A stretch of 5,478 nt of DNA from Treponema sp. (GTDB lineage: Bacteria; Spirochaetota; Spirochaetia; Treponematales; Breznakiellaceae), in the NCBI GenBank assembly GCA_031279925.1, contig JAITHQ010000229.1:1-5478 (forward strand), read 5' to 3'. This document shows, piece after piece, positions 1 to 4,369 of this stretch (position 1 is the first letter of the stretch; each line of letters opens with the position of its first letter). The notes beneath the pieces were generated by a model that had not been told where the DNA came from, made no database searches, and saw only the letters and a program-made list of their open reading frames with translations. The position numbers were made by a program, and so were the translations under genes.

Positions 1-134
1 AAGGGAAAAACGTAATATTGAGGTCAACATTTGTCTGTCTTTTTCGTCTTTCTGGTTGCAAATTCCTGATTTTGTCAGTTTTTATCTGTGGTAAAAAGTA
101 AATGCAGGAGCCCTGCTGATTTCCCTACTCCTTA
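1..134. other. AT-rich upstream region without a recognisable gene
   Basis: No convincing coding sequence is seen on either strand. Short open stretches reach the left edge: + strand frames closing near 92 and 101, and a possible minus-strand start at position 30 reading MLTSILRFSL to the edge. None has a Shine-Dalgarno or a recognisable motif. A small perfect hairpin, GCAGG-AGC-CCTGC, lies at 104-116. On the minus strand it is followed by a T-rich stretch, so it could be a weak terminator for something arriving from the right, but nothing supports such a transcript. Confidence 0.4.
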
Positions 135-163
135 TTGACACACCCCGCCCTGCAACCCATACT
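135..163 (+). promoter_or_regulatory. Sigma70-type promoter abutting the pgsA start
   Basis: A perfect -35 hexamer TTGACA (135-140) is followed by a 17-base spacer and CATACT (158-163), which matches four of six bases of TATAAT. The expected transcription start would fall at about 169-171, on or next to the A of the ATG at 170. This predicts a leaderless transcript for the pgsA-like gene. The hexamers are seen directly. Promoter activity and the start point are inferred. Confidence 0.5.
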
Positions 164-169
164 TGAACC

Positions 170-754
170 ATGACTCTGGCCGATAAACTGACCCTTTCCC
201 GCATTGTTTTAGCCCCTGTTTTCTTTACTATATATCTCCTGCCGCTGTGGTTCCCCGCATGGTTTACGGGCGGGGCGGGCTGGACTGTTCCGGCGCTATG
301 GGCTGTGTTTATCATTTCCGAAATTACAGACATGCTTGACGGCATGACCGCCCGCCGGCAAAAAACCGTCAGTGATTTTGGCAAACTTTTTGATCCCTTT
401 GCCGATACCCTGATACAAATTACCTGTTTTCTCTGTTTTGTAATCGACGGCATTTTTCCCGCGATTCTTTTTCTGCTGGTTATCTACCGGGAGTTCGGCA
501 TACTGTTTCTCCGCAACCTTATGCTGAAAAAAGGAGTGGCAATGGGCGCGCGCATGGGCGGTAAAATTAAAACCGTTACCTATATCCTTGCCGGCGCTGC
601 GGCCCTTCTTGCCGCCAGCCTGCAACGCCTTGCTGTGGCGGAAAATCTGTTGCCCGTGTTCAAAACCGCAGCCCTCGCTCTTTTTGGCGTATCGGTAATT
701 TTTTCGCTTGTTTCATTTTTTGATTATCTTACACTGTACCGGAAAGCGGATTGA
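170..754 (+). CDS. pgsA: CDP-alcohol phosphatidyltransferase, PgsA-like (phosphatidylglycerophosphate synthase)
   Basis: A 194-residue integral membrane enzyme of the CDP-alcohol phosphatidyltransferase family. PgsA members condense CDP-diacylglycerol with glycerol-3-phosphate to make phosphatidylglycerophosphate, the precursor of phosphatidylglycerol and cardiolipin. The full family signature D-x2-DG-x2-AR-x8-G-x3-D-x3-D is present as D54, D57, G58, A61, R62, G71, D75 and D79. The N-terminus (MTLADKLTLSRI) is the usual PgsA opening, and several hydrophobic segments surround the active site. The stretch between the first two membrane segments, about residues 22-42, looks somewhat long. The ATG at 170 is the first possible start, because an in-frame TGA lies at 164-166. 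No Shine-Dalgarno precedes it. It is followed after one base by the deaminase gene, so co-transcription is likely. The family call is firm. The glycerol-phosphate acceptor is inferred, and other acceptors in the family cannot be excluded. Confidence 0.88.
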   Translation: MTLADKLTLSRIVLAPVFFTIYLLPLWFPAWFTGGAGWTVPALWAVFIISEITDMLDGMTARRQKTVSDFGKLFDPFADTLIQITCFLCFVIDGIFPAILFLLVIYREFGILFLRNLMLKKGVAMGARMGGKIKTVTYILAGAAALLAASLQRLAVAENLLPVFKTAALALFGVSVIFSLVSFFDYLTLYRKAD

Positions 755-755
755 C

Positions 756-2126
756 ATGGCTTTGACGCTGATACAAAACGCCGCGGCCATTATCACTGTT
801 GATAAGGCTGACCGGGTGTTGCATAAGGCCGGTATTTTGATTCATGACGGTGTAATCGCGGCGATTGGTCAAAATCTTGCCGTCACGGAAGACGCGGCAG
901 TCATAGACGCATCCGGCTGCTGGATTTATCCCGGCCTTGTGAATACCCACCATCACCTCTACCAGACATTTACCCGAAACCTCCCCTTTGTGCAGAACAT
1001 GGAACTCTTTCCGTGGCTGCGCAGCCTTTACGAGATATGGCGGGGCCTTGATGATGAGGCAGTCTACTACAGCGCCCTTGTTGGCATGGGCGAGCTTGTC
1101 AAATACGGCTGTACCACCGTGATGGATCATCATTACGTGTTTCCCCGCAACCGGAACAACAGTTTTATCGAACGGCAGTTTGAAGCCGCCGCCATGCTTG
1201 GCCTGCGTTTCTGCGCCGCGCGGGGCAGCATGTCCCGTGGCAGGAAAGATGGCGGTCTGCCGCCTGACGATCTGGTGCAGGATGTGGATATCATTCTGGA
1301 GGACTGCGAGCGGCTGGTACAAAAGTTTCACGACCCTTCGCCGTTTTCATTCCGGCAAATGGTACTGGCCCCCTGTTCGCCGTTCAGCGTTACCAGTGGT
1401 TTACTGCGTGAAACTTCCGCGCTGGCCCGCAGGCTCGGCGTGCGTCTGCACACCCACCTCTGTGAAACAAAAGACGAAGAAAACTATTGCCTTGCAAAAG
1501 AGGGGATGCGGCCCCTGGCCTATATGGAAACCTCTGGCTGGCTGGGGGAAGACGTTTGGTTCGCCCACGGCATTCATTTTAATGATGATGAGTTATCGCT
1601 GCTGGCCCAAACAAAAACCGGCGTTGCCCATTGTCCGGTCTCGAACATGAAACTGGCGTCCGGCGTGTGCCGGGTACCGGAAATGCTTGCGCTGGGAGTG
1701 CCATTGGGCCTTGCGGTGGACGGCAGCGCCAGCAACGACTGTTCCAATTTGCTTGCCGAAATCCGCGCGGCCTATCTGTTACATCGCCTTTCCCGCAGCG
1801 AAAAAGCCCCTTCCGGTTACGATTTATTAAAAATGGCAACACGGGGAAGCGCTGCCCTGCTGGGCAGAAAGGACATTGGCTTTCTCGCGCCGGGCATGGC
1901 GGCGGATATGTTCGCCCTTGACGTTGAACTGCTTGAGCTTGCCGGCGCTGATTTTGACCCGCAAAACATGCCCGCCGTTCTTGGCTATTCCCGCCCGGCA
2001 AAATGGGTAATGGCAGGCGGCAAAATAATTTCGCGTAATGGCATGCTTTCCGGCATTGACGAGGCATCCATATGTGCCAAGGCAAACGCCTGCGTCCGTA
2101 CATTGATAGGCGCCGCGGCGATCTGA
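756..2126 (+). CDS. Amidohydrolase, probable 8-oxoguanine deaminase
   Basis: A 456-residue, metal-dependent amidohydrolase of the cytosine deaminase/chlorohydrolase (TrzN/AtzB-like) branch. The metal ligands are visible: H65 and H67 in NTHHH, H234 in LHTHLCET with E237 as the proton shuttle, H271 in AHGIH, and D322 in VDGSASND. The TIM barrel is flanked by N-terminal (about 1-60) and C-terminal (about 375-425) beta segments. Motifs HHHLYQT, RGSMS...KDGGLPP, APCSPFSVT and DGSASND match, from memory, the Pseudomonas 8-oxoguanine deaminase group, which converts 8-oxoguanine to urate and ammonia. Databases often label these hydroxydechloroatrazine ethylaminohydrolase. The chosen start is the ATG at 756, one base after the pgsA stop and behind GGAAAG (741-746). 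A longer reading from 708 would overlap pgsA and add 16 unrelated residues. The protein is probably cytosolic and co-transcribed with pgsA. Substrate assignment is by resemblance only. Confidence 0.85.
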   Translation: MALTLIQNAAAIITVDKADRVLHKAGILIHDGVIAAIGQNLAVTEDAAVIDASGCWIYPGLVNTHHHLYQTFTRNLPFVQNMELFPWLRSLYEIWRGLDDEAVYYSALVGMGELVKYGCTTVMDHHYVFPRNRNNSFIERQFEAAAMLGLRFCAARGSMSRGRKDGGLPPDDLVQDVDIILEDCERLVQKFHDPSPFSFRQMVLAPCSPFSVTSGLLRETSALARRLGVRLHTHLCETKDEENYCLAKEGMRPLAYMETSGWLGEDVWFAHGIHFNDDELSLLAQTKTGVAHCPVSNMKLASGVCRVPEMLALGVPLGLAVDGSASNDCSNLLAEIRAAYLLHRLSRSEKAPSGYDLLKMATRGSAALLGRKDIGFLAPGMAADMFALDVELLELAGADFDPQNMPAVLGYSRPAKWVMAGGKIISRNGMLSGIDEASICAKANACVRTLIGAAAI

Positions 2127-2289
2127 TTTCCCATAACTACAATCGGAACGGTAAGCCCTCTTTCCTCCCCCCTCTTGTCCCTTTCCTTCTTTATGGACAC
2201 TCAGCTTATCCATCATAACAATGACTCTTTCCCGCAGCTCAGGCACGAGCCGTTCCATTTTGCATTACGCTCTGTCAGAAATACCCTTA
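2127..2289. other. Non-coding spacer with pyrimidine-rich tract
   Basis: No gene is seen between the deaminase stop and the MITE-like element. Positions 2156-2192 are 37 bases of C and T on the + strand broken only by G2177, so the minus strand is almost pure purine there. No hairpin followed by a T-run is visible after the deaminase gene, so its terminator is not identified. A short minus-strand reading around 2180-2258 (ERVIVMMDKLSVHK) is open for about 45 codons but was not accepted as a gene. Confidence 0.5.
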
Positions 2290-2391
2290 GAGCCTGTTCA
2301 AATTGTGGTTTTTTTCGGGCTCTTTTGGAGCCTGCAAGGTAAAATTTTGGCGTTTGCAACGCCACAATTCCAGATTTTGAACAGGCTCTTA
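2287..2391. mobile_element. MITE-like element with terminal inverted repeats and TTA target duplication
   Basis: The termini are a perfect 13-bp inverted repeat, GAGCCTGTTCAAA at 2290-2302 and its complement at 2376-2388. The 99-bp unit is flanked on both sides by the direct repeat TTA (2287-2289 and 2389-2391). A second inner pair, ATTGTGG (2302-2308) with CCACAAT (2362-2368), extends the fold asymmetrically. Inside are two further hairpins: GGCTC/GAGCC (2318-2332) and TGGCGTT/AACGCCA (2348-2364, TGC loop). No transposase is encoded. The GAGCCTGTTCA end and 3-bp TNA duplication recall IS5-family (IS1031-group) insertion sequences, so a non-autonomous derivative is plausible. The family assignment is inference. 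The repeat geometry is seen directly. Confidence 0.6.
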
Positions 2392-2418
2392 ACAAATACC
2401 GGGCAAAAACGGTATAGT
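2389..2418 (+). promoter_or_regulatory. Candidate promoter for the J-domain/map transcript
   Basis: TTAACA (2389-2394) and TATAGT (2413-2418) are separated by 18 bases, and each is close to consensus. An overlapping alternative -10, TGTAAT, sits at 2418-2423. The -35 begins in the TTA duplication at the right end of the MITE-like element. Transcription starting near 2425 would give a leader of about 165 bases before the J-domain start codon. Activity is inferred. Confidence 0.4.
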
Positions 2419-2429
2419 GTAATAGACGG

Positions 2430-2540
2430 AGCCAGTTTCAAAACCCCGGTTGGGTGCGGACCGCTGGTCCGATGAAACTAGCTTTGGAGAAAACTGCAAT
2501 TCTTTGCAGTATAAGGATTTATACCAAAGCGGTTTTCTCC
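2430..2540 (+). promoter_or_regulatory. Structured leader with nested and competing hairpins
   Basis: Several inverted repeats are stacked here. AGCCAGTTTCA (2430-2440) pairs with TGAAACTAGCT (2473-2483), with one mismatch, around an inner CGGACC-GCT-GGTCCG hairpin (2457-2471). GGAGAAAAC (2486-2494) pairs with GTTTTCTCC (2532-2540), enclosing ACTGCAA/TTGCAGT (2493-2499 with 2504-2510) and TATAA/TTATA (2510-2514 with 2519-2523). GCTTTGG (2481-2487) can instead pair with CCAAAGC (2524-2530), which overlaps and competes with both outer stems. It could be a cis-regulatory RNA of the downstream gene or a decayed dispersed palindrome. No known riboswitch class or CIRCE element was recognised. Confidence 0.4.
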
Positions 2541-2551
2541 AGGGGGTAGAA

Positions 2552-2581
2552 GCGGTTTTAAAACTGAAGTTTTGAAACCGC
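2552..2581 (+). repeat. Long perfect hairpin just upstream of the J-domain start
   Basis: A 14-bp stem (2552-2565 with 2568-2581) closes on a GA dinucleotide, with one T·G wobble and otherwise perfect pairing. GCGGTTT forms the base of the stem and AAAACT/AGTTTT the top. It ends ten bases before the ATG at 2592, and no Shine-Dalgarno lies between them. GTTTTGAAAC in its right arm (2569-2578) is the exact reverse complement of GTTTCAAAAC at 2435-2444. The hairpin may therefore be one end of a larger palindromic unit. It has no T-run to make it a terminator. Confidence 0.6.
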
Positions 2582-2591
2582 CGCGGCGACA

Positions 2592-3374
2592 ATGAATAAT
2601 TACTATGATCTCTTGGGTGTACAGCGCGATGCCGCTGCCGGCGATATAAAAAAAGCTTTCCGCGAAAAGGCAAAACAGCTGCACCCGGATATTGCGGGTA
2701 AAAGGGCCGAAGGAGCCATGAGGAAGCTCCTTACCGCTTATCATGTACTTTCCAATACGGAACGCCGTTATGAGTATGATCGCGCCTATACCCGTTTTGT
2801 GCAAAACGATGGTTTTGATTACCGGACATGGCTGCGTGAACAGGGCGATGATCCGGTAAGCCAGGCAAAGCTCGTGTTTTTTGAACTGCTCCATCTTGAG
2901 GAAGACGAGGCTATCGGTATTTGGCGGAAAAACGGCGGCGTTTATTTTGAAATGGAAAAATATATGGACCGGGAGGACTGGATGGACTGCCTGTTCATTC
3001 TTGCCGAAGAGCTGGATAAAAGGCAGTGTTCTTACGAGGCGTTCAGGTTACTGGTAATTCTGGTGCGGGAAGAACGACGCATCCCGTATTTCAAACATTT
3101 TATTGTAGAAATCGAAAACTACCTTAGGTCTTTGGTCCGGCTGCGACTCAAGGCGCAGGTGGATGAGGAAACCTGGCTTGAGTGTCTTGAAATGCTGCTG
3201 GGCCTGGCCTTTCCTGCCCGGGACGAGGCCCGCTGGCTGCGTTCCATGTCGGAGACACTCCTTGCCCTGGGGGATCATGCCGGCGCGGAACATGTTATGC
3301 AAGAAGCGATGAAACGCGATGTTTCTCTTCCCAAAACAAACCGGCTTCGCCAGAAACTAAAGGTACGCCAGTGA
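2592..3374 (+). CDS. J-domain protein (class III DnaJ-like co-chaperone)
   Basis: A 260-residue protein with a J domain at about residues 3-68: NYYDLLGV opening, a basic helix II (KKAFREKAKQ), the invariant HPD at 31-33, and ERRYEYDRA closing helix IV. The HPD loop of J domains stimulates ATP hydrolysis by a DnaK/Hsp70 partner. There is no Gly/Phe-rich region and no CxxCxGxG zinc-finger repeat, so it is not canonical DnaJ. Residues about 85-260 are helical, rich in Leu, Glu and Arg, and TPR-like in feel (for example LLALGDHAGAEHVMQEA at 223-239). No specific domain was recognised there. The start is fixed by the J-domain N-terminus, since an in-frame stop at 2565-2567 leaves no earlier option. 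No Shine-Dalgarno is visible. The stop TGA overlaps the first mini-ORF of the tandem repeats that lead into map. Client and partner are unknown. It is probably cytosolic. Confidence 0.85.
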   Translation: MNNYYDLLGVQRDAAAGDIKKAFREKAKQLHPDIAGKRAEGAMRKLLTAYHVLSNTERRYEYDRAYTRFVQNDGFDYRTWLREQGDDPVSQAKLVFFELLHLEEDEAIGIWRKNGGVYFEMEKYMDREDWMDCLFILAEELDKRQCSYEAFRLLVILVREERRIPYFKHFIVEIENYLRSLVRLRLKAQVDEETWLECLEMLLGLAFPARDEARWLRSMSETLLALGDHAGAEHVMQEAMKRDVSLPKTNRLRQKLKVRQ

Positions 3375-3503
3375 ACCTCAACCGGCAGAACCGAAGAGTA
3401 AGGAGGTTCCCCGCTTGAACCTCAACCGGCAGAAACGTAGTGCAAGGAGGTTCCCCGCTTGAACCTCAACCGACTGGAACGTAGTGTAAGGAGGTTCCCC
3501 TCT
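3372..3503 (+). repeat. Three tandem 44-bp repeats carrying a ribosome-binding site
   Basis: Copies lie at 3372-3415, 3416-3459 and 3460-3503 with no gaps. Copies 1 and 2 differ at four positions, 2 and 3 at five, and 1 and 3 at seven. Every copy keeps GAACCTC near its start and AAGGAGGTTCCCC near its end. The array begins inside the J-domain stop codon and ends on the first base of the map TTG start, so it fills the whole spacer between the two genes. The conserved core is a strong Shine-Dalgarno followed 8 bases later by TTG, and the third copy is the actual map initiation site. The array probably grew by duplication of that site. Confidence 0.95.
3373..3497 (+). promoter_or_regulatory. Alternating complementary segments that can hide or expose the map Shine-Dalgarno
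   Basis: GAACCTC occurs at 3373-3379, 3417-3423 and 3461-3467. Its complement GAGGTTC, which includes most of each Shine-Dalgarno, occurs at 3403-3409, 3447-3453 and 3491-3497. Pairing within a copy gives 7-bp stems with 23-base loops and covers the map Shine-Dalgarno. Pairing each GAGGTTC with the next copy's GAACCTC gives 7-bp stems with 7-base loops, and leaves the last GAGGTTC, the one serving map, without a local partner. The segments are seen directly. The regulatory switch is inferred. Confidence 0.35.
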
Positions 3504-3505
3504 TG
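3488..3505 (+). promoter_or_regulatory. Ribosome-binding site and TTG start of map
   Basis: AAGGAGG (3488-3494), a full-strength Shine-Dalgarno, is followed by an 8-base spacer and TTG at 3503-3505. This decides the start of the methionine aminopeptidase gene in favour of TTG over any downstream ATG, and it yields the family-typical N-terminus. Confidence 0.85.
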
Positions 3506-4273
3506 ATTAGATTAAAAAACGACAAACAGATTGATGGTATCAGGCAATCATGTAAAATGCTTTCCGCCATGTACCGTGCATTGATTCCCCTTGTAAAGCC
3601 GGGGGTGGAAACCATTGAGATTGACAAGTGGGTTCAAAACTGGATTAAGCGGGCGGGGGGCAAGCCGGCGTTTCTGGGTTACGGATCGGCGAAAAATCCT
3701 TTTCCGACGGCTATCTGTATTTCAATTAACAACGAAGTGATTCATGGCATCCCTTCAAAGCGGAAGATACGCGAGGGGGATCTTGTGTCACTGGACTGCG
3801 GCATAGACCTTGACGGCTTTATAAGCGATCAGGCGTTGAGTATTGAGGCGGGAAAGGTGAACCAGGCGGTACACGATCTGAACATAGCAACGCGGGAATG
3901 TCTGTACCGGGGCATCGCGGCGATGAAGGCAGGAGACCGGCTGCTGCAGATTGCACGGGCAGTTGAAGGACACGCGCTTGCAAAGGGCTACGGAGTGGTG
4001 CGTGAGTTTTGCGGACATGGAGTGGGGCTGGCCCTTCACGAAGACCCCCAGGTTCCCAATTACCCCCACGGCCCCAATCCCAAAATGAGTAACGGCATGG
4101 TTATTGCCATTGAGCCGATGATAAACATGGGCTCAGGCGATGTGGAAATCGCGGAAGACGGCTGGACCGTGCTTACCGCTGATGACCAGGTTTCTGCCCA
4201 CTGGGAACATACGATTGCCATAATCCATGATCAGGTTGAAATTCTTACCGAGCCGCTGGAAGATCTGGTGTAA
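3503..4273 (+). CDS. map: Type I methionine aminopeptidase
   Basis: A 256-residue cytosolic metalloprotease that removes the initiator methionine from nascent proteins when the second residue is small. All family ligands are present at nearly Escherichia coli spacing: D98 and D109 (SLDCG, ISDQ), H172 (CGHGVG), E204 (AIEPM) and E235 (HWEHT). The substrate-positioning histidines are H81 (VIHGIP) and H179 (LHEDP). There is no N-terminal zinc-finger extension, and the length is typical of the short bacterial form (type Ia). The start is TTG at 3503 with a strong Shine-Dalgarno; the following residues IRLKNDKQIDGIR match the usual beginning. It follows the J-domain gene through the 44-bp repeat array, so expression is probably tied to that gene by co-transcription and perhaps translational coupling. 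Serine and glutamine flank D109 (SDQ) where many homologues have GD or SD followed by T or A, a minor variation. Confidence 0.95.
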   Translation: MIRLKNDKQIDGIRQSCKMLSAMYRALIPLVKPGVETIEIDKWVQNWIKRAGGKPAFLGYGSAKNPFPTAICISINNEVIHGIPSKRKIREGDLVSLDCGIDLDGFISDQALSIEAGKVNQAVHDLNIATRECLYRGIAAMKAGDRLLQIARAVEGHALAKGYGVVREFCGHGVGLALHEDPQVPNYPHGPNPKMSNGMVIAIEPMINMGSGDVEIAEDGWTVLTADDQVSAHWEHTIAIIHDQVEILTEPLEDLV

Positions 4274-4308
4274 CTATTCAGGACACTTGTAATTTATACA
4301 ATAAAGAG

Positions 4309-4333
4309 CCGGTTGTAAAAGTTTTGCAACCGG
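4309..4333. terminator. 25-bp dyad between map and htrA (terminator or operator)
   Basis: CCGGTTG (4309-4315) and CAACCGG (4327-4333) form a perfect 7-bp stem. It continues through a T·G wobble and AAAA/TTTT, nearly closing on a single G. As a + strand terminator for map it lacks a downstream T-run. On the minus strand CTCTTTATTGT follows it, which is only mildly T-rich. Its right arm overlaps the TTGCAA -35 candidate of htrA, so a repressor-binding dyad is an equally good reading. Confidence 0.4.
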
Positions 4334-4352
4334 TACTGAATATCCATAAAAT
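4324..4352 (+). promoter_or_regulatory. Candidate htrA promoter
   Basis: TTGCAA (4324-4329) and TAAAAT (4347-4352) are separated by 17 bases. The predicted start near 4359 leaves a leader of only about 11 bases that would begin at the CAGGAG Shine-Dalgarno (4359-4364) of the gene. A second -10-like sequence, TACAAT (4297-4302), lies upstream without a good -35. Both are inferred from sequence alone. Confidence 0.3.
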
Positions 4353-4369
4353 ATGTCGCAGGAGTTGTT

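Larger units (their letters stand above)
3371..3506 (+). other. Relay of three overlapping 15-codon mini-ORFs leading into map
   Basis: Mini-ORF 1 (GTG 3371 to TGA 3418) reads MNLNRQNRRVRRFPA. Mini-ORF 2 (TTG 3415 to TGA 3462) reads MNLNRQKRSARRFPA. Mini-ORF 3 (TTG 3459 to TGA 3506) reads MNLNRLERSVRRFPS. Each start overlaps the preceding stop by four bases: GTGA with the J-domain gene, then TTGA three times, the last being the map start at 3503. Mini-ORFs 2 and 3 and map each have AAGGAGG with an 8-base spacer. Mini-ORF 1 has only AAAGG (3359-3363). The arrangement fits termination-reinitiation coupling from the J-domain gene to map. Whether the basic peptides are made or matter is unknown. 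Amino-acid differences between copies suggest that the RNA signals, not the peptides, are conserved. Confidence 0.4.

Noticed and set aside
72..100. TTGTCA as an alternative -35 for pgsA
   Set aside because: No acceptable -10 occurs at 16-18 bases spacing. The TTGACA element at 135 is much better.
708..755. Longer deaminase start inside pgsA
   Set aside because: The added 16 residues (MFHFLIILHC...) are a shadow of the last pgsA codons, and homologues begin near the ATG at 756.
1180..1650. Long + strand open frame inside the deaminase gene
   Set aside because: It lies wholly within a gene with complete catalytic motifs and its translation, rich in Trp, Cys and Pro, looks like an out-of-frame shadow.
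2127..2258. Minus-strand reading with ERVIVMMDKLSVHK, faintly like the DDE region of IS630-type transposases
   Set aside because: The similarity covers about a dozen residues, the following sequence lacks the expected LPPYSPDLNP-type motif, an in-frame stop lies just upstream, and much of the frame is the purine-rich tract.
2221..2475. + strand open frame across the MITE-like element
   Set aside because: It has no Shine-Dalgarno or recognisable motif and runs through the inverted-repeat element and the promoter candidate.
3372..3503. The three repeats as a CRISPR array
   Set aside because: The units are directly adjacent with no spacers and diverge across their length. They contain ribosome-binding sites instead.
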